Source: Sphingomonas crocodyli (GTDB lineage Bacteria; Pseudomonadota; Alphaproteobacteria; Sphingomonadales; Sphingomonadaceae). Taken from it: a stretch of DNA of 64,000 nt. Below, one piece after another: positions 1-9,153 of the stretch (the stretch's first letter is position 1; each line of letters starts with the position of its first letter). The translations under genes and the position numbers were made by a program. The stretch spans positions 186,001 through 250,000 of the forward strand of contig NZ_SACN01000002.1 in the NCBI RefSeq assembly GCF_004005865.1, given 5' to 3'. The notes beneath the pieces are model-generated. The model did not search any database, was not told the origin of the DNA, and was given only the letters and a program-made list of their open reading frames with translations.

Positions 1-2093
1 ATGGCGATGCCAGGCAGCTTGGGCCAGTCCGCGTCGAGGGTGGCTCGGCAGGTGAAGGCACCGGTCGGGCGGATGCCTCACGCGATCCCGGCGCGACCGA
101 CGGCACGCGGGCCTACACCACCCACGCGGTCACGATCGGCAAGACCGCACTCTCGATCCGCGAAACGCCACAATCGGTGTCGATCGTGACACGGCAGCGC
201 ATCGAGGATCAGAATATCACCGATGTGGGTGAGGCCCTGAAGTTCACGACAGGCATGACGCTTCAGTCGGTCGGCGGCGTTTATACCGAACATTCGGCTC
301 TCTCACGCGGCGCCAGCGCCGATTATCAGCTCGATGGCATCAACCAGAGCGTCGACAGTCGGGCGGCGCAATTCGACCTTGCGATCTACGACCGTGTCGA
401 AGTGCTGCGTGGGCCGGCCGGGCTGTTCCGCGGCGCCGGTTCCGCAGGCGCGACCATCAATCTGGTGCGCAAACGCGCGCTTTCCGGTTTCCATGCGGGC
501 GGCACCGCAGGCGTGGGCAGTTGGGGCACGCTGCGGGCGGAAGGCGATGTGAGCGGGTCTCTGTCCGAGTCCGGCAATATCCGCGCCCGCGTGGTCGCCG
601 TCGCCGAGGATCGCGGCTCGTTCCTCGATCGGATCGATAACAGCAAATATCTGGGTTACGGCACGGTCGAGTTCGACTTCGACGATGCGACCACGCTAGC
701 CCTCGCCGCGACCTATCAGGATGCGCGGATGGACTATTTCTACGGGCTGCCGGCTTATGCGAACGGCACGCTCGTCAACGTTCCCCGCTCGACATCCTAC
801 GGCACGCCCTGGGCAGGCGGGAAACTCGAGAATCTGGATCTTCTGGCCGAACTCGAACATCGGCTGGGCAATGGCGGACGCATCAAGGGGACGTTGCGTC
901 GCTCCAACTCGGATCGATCGTCTCAGACCTTGTTCTCCGGCGGCGGCGTAGACGCCCTGGGGATGCAGTCGCTCGCGTCGAATGACGAGGCGATCGAAAA
1001 CCGCAACACCGCGGCCGACCTGTTCGTCGACACGCCGTTCACGGCCTTTGGATCGCAGCACAACATCCTGATCGGCGGCGATTTTCAGGATTATTCGCAA
1101 TCCACATTCCGGCGCGCCTTTTCGGGCTTTCCTCGGGTTAACTTCTTCACATTCGATCCGGGCGCGATCCCCGAGCCCAATTTCGCCGCGCAGCCGACCG
1201 CGACGGACATTGTCGCCAAGACCAAATCCTACGGCCTGTACGGGCAATTGCGCGTGAAGCCGGTCCAGCCGCTGACCTTGATCGGCGGGTTGCGCGCCAG
1301 CTGGCGCGACGTGCGCAATTTCGATCGCCTGACCAATCGCCGCACATCCGGCCCCGATATCAAGGGCGAAGTGACCCCCTATTTCGGGACGACGCTGGAG
1401 CCACTGGCCGACTGGTTCGTGTACGGCAGCTATGCCGAGATCTTTCAGCCGCAGTCGGCGACTACGGTGCAGGGAACGCTGCTCGATCCGATCACCGGCC
1501 GGCAGGTCGAACTGGGCGTCAAGGGCGCGTTGATGGATCAGCGGCTGACCCTCAGCGCCGCCGTTTACCGGACAACGCGTAGCAACGAGGCGCTGGTCGA
1601 TCCGGCCAATCCCGGCTTCTCGATCGGCGGTGGCAAAAGGCGCGCGGAAGGCTTCGAGGCCGAGGTGAACGGCGAACTGGCGCAGGGGCTGCATGTCACC
1701 GCCGGCTATGCCTATACGAAGACCAAAATCCTGGTGGCCGCCGTTTCGCAGGTCGGGCAGGCTTATGCGCCGACAACGCCCAAACATAATCTGACCTTGT
1801 GGGGCAATTACCGCTTCCCGGCGGCGTCGGCCTTGTCCGGGGTCGAAATGGGCGGCGGTCTGCGCGCCAACAGCGACTTCTACAGCCAGATCGGCACCGT
1901 CCGTTTCGCGGCAGGCGGCTACACGGTGGCGTCGGCTCTGCTCGCCTATAATTTCGACGAGAAGGTGAAGCTTTCAGTCAACGTCGAGAACCTGTTCGAC
2001 CGCAAATATTACACCAAGGTCGGCAACGCGACCGCCAACAATTATTACGGAACCCCACGGTCCGTGATGGCGACGCTGCGGTTCAAATATTGA
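1..2093 (+). CDS. TonB-dependent siderophore receptor (5' partial)
   Basis: Outer-membrane receptor for a ferric siderophore, powered by TonB. The frame is open from base 3, so the start codon and signal peptide lie left of the window. The plug domain is recognisable from SIRETPQSVSIVTRQRIEDQ and GPAGLFRGAGSAGATINLV, both typical of the FhuE/FpvA/FecA-like siderophore class; the rest is a beta-barrel rich in alternating aromatic residues and ends in RFKY, a C-terminal aromatic as used for barrel insertion. It is followed after 73 bases by a PepSY protein, DUF3649, DUF3325 and TonB genes, an arrangement known from siderophore loci. The iron role is family knowledge; the actual ligand is not determined. 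The Fur site, if any, would be upstream of the window. Confidence 0.93.
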   Translation, partial: GDARQLGPVRVEGGSAGEGTGRADASRDPGATDGTRAYTTHAVTIGKTALSIRETPQSVSIVTRQRIEDQNITDVGEALKFTTGMTLQSVGGVYTEHSALSRGASADYQLDGINQSVDSRAAQFDLAIYDRVEVLRGPAGLFRGAGSAGATINLVRKRALSGFHAGGTAGVGSWGTLRAEGDVSGSLSESGNIRARVVAVAEDRGSFLDRIDNSKYLGYGTVEFDFDDATTLALAATYQDARMDYFYGLPAYANGTLVNVPRSTSYGTPWAGGKLENLDLLAELEHRLGNGGRIKGTLRRSNSDRSSQTLFSGGGVDALGMQSLASNDEAIENRNTAADLFVDTPFTAFGSQHNILIGGDFQDYSQSTFRRAFSGFPRVNFFTFDPGAIPEPNFAAQPTATDIVAKTKSYGLYGQLRVKPVQPLTLIGGLRASWRDVRNFDRLTNRRTSGPDIKGEVTPYFGTTLEPLADWFVYGSYAEIFQPQSATTVQGTLLDPITGRQVELGVKGALMDQRLTLSAAVYRTTRSNEALVDPANPGFSIGGGKRRAEGFEAEVNGELAQGLHVTAGYAYTKTKILVAAVSQVGQAYAPTTPKHNLTLWGNYRFPAASALSGVEMGGGLRANSDFYSQIGTVRFAAGGYTVASALLAYNFDEKVKLSVNVENLFDRKYYTKVGNATANNYYGTPRSVMATLRFKY

Positions 2094-2166
2094 GGCGATG
2101 GCGCGCCCGGCTTTAAGCTGCGGCGCGCCCTTTTCGATCGGATAATCGGCGAAGCGGACGGATCGG

Positions 2167-3732
2167 ATGAAGGACAGCTTTAGGCAATCGATGGCCTGGC
2201 TGCACGTCTGGGGCGGGCTCGTCGCCGGCTGGGTGCTGTTCTTCATCTTCGTGACCGGCACGCTGGGTTATTTCCATAAGGAAATAGATCGCTGGATGCG
2301 ACCGGAACTGCCGCTTGCGGGCGCGCGGATGGCGCCGGCTCAGGCGCTGGAACGGGCCGACCATTATCTGCGCCAACACGCGGCGGGTTCAGATTTCTGG
2401 GTGGTCGAAATGCCCGACGATCGGCGCCAGGCTCTGCAACTGGCCTGGGGCAACGGTTCGCCCTTCGGCCGGGATCGGGAGCAGCGCGTTCTGGATGCGA
2501 CGGGCGCTTTCGTGCCTGTCGCAACACCGCGTGAAACCGGCGGCGGCTACGCGCTGTATCGGATGCATTGGAAGCTGCATTACCTGCCACAATATGCCGG
2601 GTTGATGATCGTCGGTCTGTTCACGATGGCGCTGTTCGTGATCCTTCTGACGGGCATCGTGACCCACAAGAAGATCTTCGCCGATTTCTTCACCTTCCGG
2701 CCCGGCAAGGGGCAGCGATCCTGGCTCGATCTGCACAACCTGCTGAGCGTCGCGGCCCTGCCGTTCTTCCTGATGATCAGCTTCAGCGGCCTCGTCTTCT
2801 ACATGGAATTCTACATGCCGGCCGGCGTCACCGCCAATTTCGGCACGATGGATCGCTATTGGAAAGCACTCGAGCCGCAACGCGACGTGGCGCCATCAGG
2901 CCGATCGGCGCCGGTGCTGCCGCTTTCGGGCTTTGCCGGTGCCGCTGCACGCGAGTGGCGGGGCGGGATGCCCGATATCATCCTGGTCCGTCATCCCGGC
3001 GATGCCGCCGCCGAGGTGATGCTGATCCACGATGGCAGCCGCACGATCATGCGTAACGTATACGAGCGGCTGCACTATGCCGCTCCCGACGGCGCGCTTC
3101 TGGAGCGGGAAACCGCCCGCCAGTCGCCGGTCCTCGGCGTGCGCAGCGCGCTGCTGGGTCTGCATGAAGGCATATTCTCGGGATGGTGGCTGCGTTGGCT
3201 CTACTTTGCGTCTGGCCTGCTGGGATGCGGCATGATCGCGACGGGCCTCGTGCTGTGGACGGTCAAGCGCCAGCGCAAGCAGAATGGAAGACAAAGCTTC
3301 GGCCTGCGCATGGTGGAATGCCTCAACATCGGCACGCTGGCCGGACTGCCGGTTGGGATCGCCGCCTATTTCTGGGCGAACCGGCTGCTGCCCGTCGACC
3401 TGACCGGCCGGGCCGCATGGGAGGCGCATTGCCTGTTTCTGGGTTGGGGGGCGATGCTACTCTGGTCTTCGCTCCGCCCCGCGAGGCGGGCGTGGATCGA
3501 GGTGCTCGGCGCTGCGGCGGGCTTATTCGCCGGCCTTCCATTGCTCAACATGCTCACGACCGACCGGCACCTTGGCAGAACATTGCCCGCCGCAGACTGG
3601 GCGCTGGCGAGCTTCGATCTGATGGCGCTGCTGGCGGGGATATGTTTCGCCGCCGCGGCTTTGCACCTCCACAACAGGAAGCGCACGCCCGTTCGTCCGG
3701 TCGGACGCCTCGGACGGAAGGCGCTCGCATGA
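2167..3732 (+). CDS. PepSY domain iron-regulated membrane protein
   Basis: 521-residue inner-membrane protein of the PepSY-associated TM (PiuB-like) family, often next to siderophore receptors and proposed to help reduce or release iron from the siderophore. It opens with the family signature MAWLHVWGGLVAGWVLFF near residues 9-26 (first helix), has a periplasmic PepSY-like segment around 60-130, further helices near 150-170 and 200-220 (with FLMISFSGLVFYMEFY), another near 340-365, and three to four helices at the C-terminus. The stop overlaps the next ATG as ATGA, so translation is probably coupled to the small DUF3649 gene. Reductase activity is a hypothesis for the family and is not shown by the sequence. 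Confidence 0.9.
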   Translation: MKDSFRQSMAWLHVWGGLVAGWVLFFIFVTGTLGYFHKEIDRWMRPELPLAGARMAPAQALERADHYLRQHAAGSDFWVVEMPDDRRQALQLAWGNGSPFGRDREQRVLDATGAFVPVATPRETGGGYALYRMHWKLHYLPQYAGLMIVGLFTMALFVILLTGIVTHKKIFADFFTFRPGKGQRSWLDLHNLLSVAALPFFLMISFSGLVFYMEFYMPAGVTANFGTMDRYWKALEPQRDVAPSGRSAPVLPLSGFAGAAAREWRGGMPDIILVRHPGDAAAEVMLIHDGSRTIMRNVYERLHYAAPDGALLERETARQSPVLGVRSALLGLHEGIFSGWWLRWLYFASGLLGCGMIATGLVLWTVKRQRKQNGRQSFGLRMVECLNIGTLAGLPVGIAAYFWANRLLPVDLTGRAAWEAHCLFLGWGAMLLWSSLRPARRAWIEVLGAAAGLFAGLPLLNMLTTDRHLGRTLPAADWALASFDLMALLAGICFAAAALHLHNRKRTPVRPVGRLGRKALA

Positions 3733-4022
3733 GCGGATATCGGCGGCCGCGTCTCGCCATCGCAGCCCGTCTGCTGGTCGCCATCGTCGGCGGCTATGGC
3801 GTCGCATCGCTCCTCTCCATGCTGGTCGCCCGCACCCTGCCGCTGTCCGGGGTCGAAGCGTCGATGACCGCAATGATGATCGCTTTTCTTGCCTATGCGG
3901 GGATCATCATGGCCGTGCTTCATGCCCGCGCCGTGCGGCGCGCCTTGGGCGCGTTGACCGCGACGGCGGCCATAACGGGAGTCATGCTCCTGATGGTCGG
4001 GCCAAAGGTGATCGTGCCATGA
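3729..4022 (+). CDS. DUF3649 small membrane protein
   Basis: 97-residue inner-membrane protein with three predicted helices (about residues 10-32, 40-62 and 68-92). I assign it to the DUF3649 group by its size, helix pattern and position between a PepSY protein and a DUF3325 protein, which is the usual order in siderophore operons. The ATG overlaps the stop of the PepSY gene by four bases, and its own stop overlaps the next ATG in the same way. An upstream extension of the frame runs through the PepSY gene and is not believed. Its molecular function is unknown. Confidence 0.75.
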   Translation: MSGYRRPRLAIAARLLVAIVGGYGVASLLSMLVARTLPLSGVEASMTAMMIAFLAYAGIIMAVLHARAVRRALGALTATAAITGVMLLMVGPKVIVP

Positions 4023-4276
4023 CAGCGGCGATCCTGCTGACGATGATCATCGGCCTGGGCGTGCTGGCCAGCGCGATGAACCTGCCCGGCCGAAAAGACT
4101 TCAGCCGTCGTGTCGCCCTGCGCGTCGCGGGTTGGTCGCTGGTCGGGACGAGCCTTTTCATAGCCATATTCGAACGGGGGCCGTCGATCGGTATAGTGGC
4201 ATGGTGTGGCGCGGGAATGGTGGCGACGATCATCGTCGCGTTGACGCAGACATGGCGCAAGGTGCGCGCACGATGA
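4019..4276 (+). CDS. DUF3325 small membrane protein
   Basis: 85-residue inner-membrane protein with three hydrophobic helices (about 2-20, 36-50 and 56-76) and a basic tail WRKVRAR. The RVALRVAGWSLVG segment and the position in the operon fit DUF3325, a family found with PepSY and DUF3649 proteins behind siderophore receptors. It is joined by ATGA overlaps on both sides. Function unknown; a role as accessory subunit to the PepSY protein is a guess from constant neighbourhood. Confidence 0.75.
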   Translation: MTAAILLTMIIGLGVLASAMNLPGRKDFSRRVALRVAGWSLVGTSLFIAIFERGPSIGIVAWCGAGMVATIIVALTQTWRKVRAR

Positions 4277-5013
4277 ATGTGCCACACACTCTGTTGGAAC
4301 GCGCCGCTGAGCGCGAGCCCACGCCCGGTCTGGATCGGGAATGGGAAGCATCCCGCCGCTATACCGATCAGCCAGTCAGTCTTGCCGCTCGCCTGTGCGG
4401 ACTTGGCGGCGTTGCCCTGATCACTCTGGGAATCATTGTCGGCATATTCTTCACCTGGACCCGCTTTCAGCCACCGCCGCCGCCCGTTGCGCTCAGCGTC
4501 TTCGATATCGCCCAGCCGCAGCCGCCAGAAGTACAGCCCGATCCCAACCCGGACCCGGTTCCGGAACAGGCGCGGACACCGCAGGCCGCGCCCGAACTTC
4601 TCGTCGAACCCGTACTGCCCCCACGCGCCGAAGCGCCTCTGATCCTGCCAAGGGCCGTTGCCCCCCAACCGCCAGCAGCCCCGCCGGCTCAGCCTCCTGC
4701 CCCACCCCCCGCCTCTGCCAATGACGCCAAGCCGGCCTGGGAGGATCTGGTGCTCGGCGCGCTTAACCGCGTTAAGCGCTATCCGCGCCTGGCGATGGTC
4801 CGCAGGCAGCAGGGCGTGCCCTACATCCGGTTCGTTGTGGATCGTGACGGGCGGGTTCTGTCTTCGCGTCTCGAACGATCCTCTGGCTTTGCAGATCTCG
4901 ATCGAGAAGCGACCGAACTTCCCCGGCGAGCGACCCCGCTACCCAAACCACCTTCAAACTCTTCGCAGAGTACGATCGAACTTGTGGTGCCGGTGGAGTT
5001 TTTCCTGCGATAG
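4273..5013 (+). CDS. energy transducer TonB
   Basis: 246-residue TonB protein that passes proton-motive force to outer-membrane receptors. The start used is the ATG overlapping the DUF3325 stop; the longer frame upstream lies inside that gene. Layout: cytoplasmic N-terminus of about 38 residues, one membrane anchor near 39-62, a Pro-rich periplasmic spacer near 66-155 (PPPPP, QPQPPEVQPDPNPDPVP), and a C-terminal TonB domain near 156-246 with KRYPRLAMVRRQQGV and IRFVVDRDGRVLSS. It lacks the His of the classic SxxxH anchor motif in any obvious place, which is common in TonB paralogues dedicated to one operon. Its position as last gene of the siderophore operon suggests it serves the receptor at the left edge. 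Confidence 0.9.
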   Translation: MNVPHTLLERAAEREPTPGLDREWEASRRYTDQPVSLAARLCGLGGVALITLGIIVGIFFTWTRFQPPPPPVALSVFDIAQPQPPEVQPDPNPDPVPEQARTPQAAPELLVEPVLPPRAEAPLILPRAVAPQPPAAPPAQPPAPPPASANDAKPAWEDLVLGALNRVKRYPRLAMVRRQQGVPYIRFVVDRDGRVLSSRLERSSGFADLDREATELPRRATPLPKPPSNSSQSTIELVVPVEFFLR

Positions 5014-5067
5014 CTTCAATCAAAAGCACTTGCAGCTATGCACGCAGTATCGGGCGTTCGCGTTCTC

Positions 5068-6249
5068 TTACGATTGGAGGCAAAGCGGACTCGAAATACT
5101 CTTCTTCTTTCGCCGCCAAGACATGCCCAGCATTGCTGAGAGACCGATCATTGACGCGGCAGCACCCGCCAATGCGACGACCGGATAGCCGAGGCCCGCC
5201 GCGATCACGCCGCCGCCCAGCGCCGCGCCGAAGGCGTTGCCCAGGTTGAAAGCGCCGATGTTGATCGCCGAGGCGAGATTGGGCGCATCGGCCGCCGCGG
5301 TCATCACGCGCACCTGCAAGGGCGGCACCAGCGCGAAACTGGCGATGCCCCACAGGAAGACGAGGATCGCGACCGCGCTCGCATGCGCCATCAACATCGC
5401 AAAGGCGATGAGGATGGCCGAGAGAGCGCCCAGCGTGACGATCAACGTGCGATCGACCGAACGATCGGCGAAGCGACCGCCCAGCCAGTTGCCCACGGTC
5501 ATGCCGACGCCATAGGTCACCAGCATCGCGGTCACGAAGCCCAGCGAGGCGTGGGTCGCATCGCGCAGGATCGGCGCGATATAGGTATAGACGGTGAACA
5601 TCGCGCTCGATCCGATCACGGTCAGCGCCAGCGCGCCGAGCACGCGCCCGCGCCCCAGCACCCGCAGCTCCGCCATCGCATCGCCCCCGCGTGGTGCGGG
5701 CAGCGCCGGCAGCGTCAGGCGGAGCGCCGCCATCGTCGCCAGGCCGAGCGCCGCAATACCCCGGAAGGATGCGCGCCAGCCCAGATGCTCGCCCGCCCAG
5801 GTCGCCAGCGGCACACCAACGACATTGGCGATCGTCAGCCCCATGAACATCGCGGCGACGGCCCCCGCCTGCCGCTGCGGCGGGACGAGACTGGCTGCCA
5901 CGATTGATCCGACGCCGAAGAACGCGCCGTGATTGAATGACGTCAGCACGCGCGCGGCCAGCAGCATCGCATAACTGTCCGACACTGCCGCCAGCAGATT
6001 GCCGACGGTGAAGATACCCGCGAGCGCGATCAGCAAGGTGCGACGCGGCACGCGGCCGGTCGTCAGCGTCATCAACGGCGCGCCGATCATCACGCCGAGC
6101 GCATAGGCGCTGATCAGCAGGCCTGCGGACGGGATCGACACACCGAGATCGGCGGCGATCACCGGCAGCAGGCCCATCGGCGCGAACTCGGTCACGCCGA
6201 TGCCGAACGCGCCCACCGAAAGCGCGATCAATCCGGGATTGAGCTTCAT
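5068..6249 (-). CDS. MFS transporter, AraJ/YdhP-like DHA1 family
   Basis: 393-residue drug/sugar efflux-type major facilitator with twelve predicted helices. The start MKLNPGLIALSVGAFGIGV, the TEFAPMGLLP segment and the helix 4 region RVLTSFNHGAFFG match the DHA1 AraJ/YdhP group. It lies 12 bases behind an aldo/keto reductase on the same strand, with a divergent LysR gene beyond: a common cassette in proteobacteria where the LysR protein controls the reductase and exporter. Substrate unknown. The tail is basic (SWRRKKK). It converges with the tonB gene with a 54-base gap in which I see no clear terminator. Confidence 0.88.
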   Translation of the reverse strand: MKLNPGLIALSVGAFGIGVTEFAPMGLLPVIAADLGVSIPSAGLLISAYALGVMIGAPLMTLTTGRVPRRTLLIALAGIFTVGNLLAAVSDSYAMLLAARVLTSFNHGAFFGVGSIVAASLVPPQRQAGAVAAMFMGLTIANVVGVPLATWAGEHLGWRASFRGIAALGLATMAALRLTLPALPAPRGGDAMAELRVLGRGRVLGALALTVIGSSAMFTVYTYIAPILRDATHASLGFVTAMLVTYGVGMTVGNWLGGRFADRSVDRTLIVTLGALSAILIAFAMLMAHASAVAILVFLWGIASFALVPPLQVRVMTAAADAPNLASAINIGAFNLGNAFGAALGGGVIAAGLGYPVVALAGAAASMIGLSAMLGMSWRRKKKSISSPLCLQS

Positions 6250-6261
6250 CGATCTATATCC

Positions 6262-7296
6262 TCAGACGAGCGCAGGGTTCAGGCGGGCAAAGCCCTCCTG
6301 CTGGCGATAGGGGGTGTGGGGGTAAGGCGGCAGCACGTCGCTCGCGGCATCGAGCGCAGCGACCTGTTCGGCGGTGAGCGCCCATCCGACCGCGCCCAGA
6401 TTCTGGCGAAGCTGCGCCTCGTTGCGCGCGCCAACGATCACCGACGACACGGTCGGCCGCCGCAGCAGCCAGTTGATCGCGATCTGGGGCACCGTCTTTC
6501 CGGTTTCCTCCGCAATCGCTTCGAGCGCGTCGATCACGCGATAGAGCAGTTCGGTTTCGACCGGCGGCGCGAATTGTTCGGTTTCATGGAGGCGACTGCC
6601 CTTGGGCAACGGGCGGTCCCGTCCGATCTTGCCGGTCAGGCGGCCCCAGCCGAGCGGGCTCCACACCAAAGCGCCGATGCCCTGATCGGCGGCGAGCGGC
6701 ATCAGATCCGCTTCATAGGCGCGGCCGACCAGCGAGTAATAGACCTGGTGCGCGACGAGCCGTGGCCAGCCGTGGCGATCGGCCAGCGCCTGCGCCTTCA
6801 TCAATTGCCAGCCCGGATAGTTGGAAACGCCCGCATAGCGGACCTTGCCCGACGCGATCAGCCCGTCGAGCGTGCCCATCAGTTCCTCGGTCGGGGTCGA
6901 AGCGTCGAAGGCATGAAGCTGAAGCAGGTCGATATGATCGGTGCGCAGCCGCCGCAACGCATCCTCGACCGCGCGCATCAGCCGCGCACGCGATGCGCCC
7001 CAATCCTGCGGGCCATCGCCCATCGGCAGGCCGGTCTTGGTCGATATCAGGACCGAATCCCGGCGACCGTCGATCGCTTCGCCCAATATCTCTTCGGCCG
7101 CGCCGTCCGAATAGACGTCGGCGGTGTCGAACAGGGTCACGCCTTCGTCGAGGCAGATGTCGATCAGCCGCCGTGCCTCGGCCGTGTCGCTCTGCCCCCA
7201 CGCGCTGAACAGCGGCCCTTTGCCGCCGAAGGTGCCGGTGCCGAAGCTGAGCGCGGGAACGCGCAGGCCCGAGGCGCCGAGTTGCCGATATTCCAT
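6262..7296 (-). CDS. aldo/keto reductase
   Basis: 344-residue NADPH-dependent oxidoreductase of the aldo/keto reductase family (YajO/IolS-like), reducing aldehydes or ketones in the cytoplasm. Visible marks are DTADVYSDGAAEEILG (catalytic Asp and Tyr near residues 57-62), STKTGLPM with the catalytic Lys, the DHIDLLQLHAFD motif with the active-site His, and the cofactor segment SSVIVGARNEAQL near the C-terminus. Full length for the family. First gene of a two-gene unit with the MFS exporter; divergent from the LysR gene over an 87-base gap likely to carry both promoters. Confidence 0.92.
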   Translation of the reverse strand: MEYRQLGASGLRVPALSFGTGTFGGKGPLFSAWGQSDTAEARRLIDICLDEGVTLFDTADVYSDGAAEEILGEAIDGRRDSVLISTKTGLPMGDGPQDWGASRARLMRAVEDALRRLRTDHIDLLQLHAFDASTPTEELMGTLDGLIASGKVRYAGVSNYPGWQLMKAQALADRHGWPRLVAHQVYYSLVGRAYEADLMPLAADQGIGALVWSPLGWGRLTGKIGRDRPLPKGSRLHETEQFAPPVETELLYRVIDALEAIAEETGKTVPQIAINWLLRRPTVSSVIVGARNEAQLRQNLGAVGWALTAEQVAALDAASDVLPPYPHTPYRQQEGFARLNPALV

Positions 7297-7383
7297 GTTT
7301 CACCCGTGCCTTGCTATACAGGCGCATAAATGGACGCCCGCATATCGACTGAATAGCGCCCGCCGACGCCAAGGATTTTTGCA

Positions 7384-8289
7384 ATGGACGCAAAAGATAC
7401 CACCGGGGACGATCGCGCCCGCGCGCTCGCCCTGTTCGCGACGGTGGTCGAGCAGCAGAGTTTCTCCGCGGCCGGACGCATGCTGGGGCTCAGTCCGTCG
7501 GCGGTCAGCCGCGCGGTCGATCGGATCGAGGCGCGGCTGGGCGTGCGCCTGCTGCTGCGATCGACCCGCGCTTTATCACTGACGGCGGAGGGGCAGGCCT
7601 ATCTGCAGGCGGCGCGGCGCATCCTGGCCGACCTCGACGACGCCGAACAGCAGATCGCCGATCAGGGCGCACCGCGCGGACGGCTGCGCGTCAGCGCGGC
7701 GCTGTCACATGGCCGGCTGTGCGTGGTGCCGCTGCTGGGCCGCTTCGCCGAACTCTATCCGCACATATTGGTCGACATCGCGCTGACCGACACTTTGATC
7801 GACATCGCGGCGGGCCAGGCCGACATCGCCGTCCGCTTCGGCCCGCTCGCCGACAGTTCGCTGACGGCGCGCAAGCTGGGCGAGACGCGACGCGTGATCG
7901 TCGCCTCCCCCGATTACCTCGCCCGCCACGGCACGCCACAGCGCCCCGAGGATCTGCATGATCACAATTGCCTGAACTTCAATTTCCGCCGCGCGGAACC
8001 GGTCTGGCCGTTCCGCCGCGACGGCCAGGATTTCTCCTTGTCCGTGAAGGGCAGCATCGAGGCGAACAATGGCGAAACGCTGGGCCAACTCGCCGCCATC
8101 GGCATCGGCATCGCCCGCGTCGGCGCGTTCAGCGTGGCGGGCGAAATCGCGAGCGGCGCGCTCGTCCCGATCCTGGAGGCGTTCAACCCCGGCGATATCG
8201 AGGCGATCCACGCTGTGTTCGTCGGCGGCGCGAACACACCCGCACGCGTGCGGGCGTTCGTCGATTTCCTGGCTGAGAATTTAGGCTGA
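7384..8289 (+). CDS. LysR family transcriptional regulator
   Basis: 301-residue DNA-binding regulator. The winged helix-turn-helix is at about residues 8-66 (FSAAGRMLGLSPSAVSRAV; RLLLRSTRALSLTAEG), followed by a linker helix and a LysR substrate-binding domain from about 90 to 295. It is divergent from the aldo/keto reductase and MFS genes, the classic LysR arrangement, so it probably controls them and itself from the shared 87-base gap. Inducer unknown. Ends just before a hairpin that also holds the end of the convergent Nudix gene. Confidence 0.92.
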   Translation: MDAKDTTGDDRARALALFATVVEQQSFSAAGRMLGLSPSAVSRAVDRIEARLGVRLLLRSTRALSLTAEGQAYLQAARRILADLDDAEQQIADQGAPRGRLRVSAALSHGRLCVVPLLGRFAELYPHILVDIALTDTLIDIAAGQADIAVRFGPLADSSLTARKLGETRRVIVASPDYLARHGTPQRPEDLHDHNCLNFNFRRAEPVWPFRRDGQDFSLSVKGSIEANNGETLGQLAAIGIGIARVGAFSVAGEIASGALVPILEAFNPGDIEAIHAVFVGGANTPARVRAFVDFLAENLG

Positions 8290-8342
8290 TTGGCGCTCGT
8301 ATGCGCCTCAATCATGGACGTTCGTCAAGCAAGGATATGGTG

Positions 8343-8380
8343 CAAAAACGGCCGCCCTTTTTGATGAGGATCAAGGCGGC
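8343..8380 (-). terminator. intrinsic terminator of the Nudix gene
   Basis: Read on the minus strand, GCCGCC and TTGAT pair with ATCAA and GGCGGC (loop CCTC, a short AAA-type bulge), and CGTTTTTGC follows. The stop codon of the Nudix gene is inside the hairpin. The stem also works as a plain hairpin for the convergent LysR gene, though without a T-run on that side. Confidence 0.65.
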
Positions 8381-9153
8381 GATTGCGCCTCTTCGGTCGG
8401 GCGCGAGGTGATCGGATATCCAAGTGTGTCGGGGATGCGCAGGTGCGGTTCGTCGCCGCGATGGTCGATCCAGGGGATGATCGGCGGGTGATCGAAGCGG
8501 CGTGCGAAGTCGATCAATGCGGCGTGGCTGTTCGCCTGTGTCAGCCGTTCGAGATTGCAACGGGTTGGAAAGATCGCGAATTCGCGCGCGGCGTCGCAAT
8601 CCGCGATGAACTCCGCGGCGCTTGCCCAGCGGAGGCGGATAGTTTCGATGCCGTCGACAGCTGCGGACTTGGTGTCGTCCGGCGCGCGGGCGATATAGAA
8701 GCGCGTGTCGAAGATCCGCGTCACATTCGGCAACTCCGCCGCGCCGGGGCGCCAGCGCGACCACGGTTCGAGCGCCGGGAGATCGAGCGTCAGATTCCAG
8801 CGCCTCAGGGCGGTGGCGAACGCCATTCCGTCACGCATGGCGAGGCGAACGGCCGTGCCGGTGGCGGCGGGCGGTGGTGGCATGCCGATGAAGAGACCGA
8901 CTTCCTCGATCGTCTCCCGGATCGCGGCGATGCGGGCCGCGGCATCCTCCTCGGTCAGTCCGTGATCGATTTCGCACGCCAGCGATCGATCCGCCTCGTC
9001 GACCCGGCCGCCGGGAAAGACGATCGCGCCCGGCGCGAACGCCATCGTCGGCGCCCTCTGCACCATCAGGATCTGGGGTGGGGCGCCATCGGGTCGGTCA
9101 CGCAATAGGATCACGGTCGCCGCGGGGATGGCGGGTGGCGGATCAGGCGCCAT
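8371..9153 (-). CDS. NUDIX hydrolase (NUDT19-like)
   Basis: 260-residue Nudix hydrolase, expected to cleave a nucleoside-diphosphate-linked substrate, possibly a CoA ester. The Nudix motif is split: FPGGRVDEADR near residues 46-56 and RETIEEVGLFIG near 78-89, with an insertion between Gly-Gly and the catalytic REXXEE helix, as seen in the NUDT7/NUDT19-like group. The N-terminal Pro-rich ten residues may be unstructured. The start overlaps the end of the MOSC gene by 11 bases, so the two are probably co-transcribed. Substrate is an open question. Confidence 0.85.
   Translation of the reverse strand: MAPDPPPAIPAATVILLRDRPDGAPPQILMVQRAPTMAFAPGAIVFPGGRVDEADRSLACEIDHGLTEEDAAARIAAIRETIEEVGLFIGMPPPPAATGTAVRLAMRDGMAFATALRRWNLTLDLPALEPWSRWRPGAAELPNVTRIFDTRFYIARAPDDTKSAAVDGIETIRLRWASAAEFIADCDAAREFAIFPTRCNLERLTQANSHAALIDFARRFDHPPIIPWIDHRGDEPHLRIPDTLGYPITSRPTEEAQSPP

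Noticed and set aside
696..1787. 363-codon open frame on the minus strand inside the siderophore receptor
   Set aside because: Arg/Gln/His/Gly-rich shadow caused by high GC; the plus strand has clear receptor motifs.
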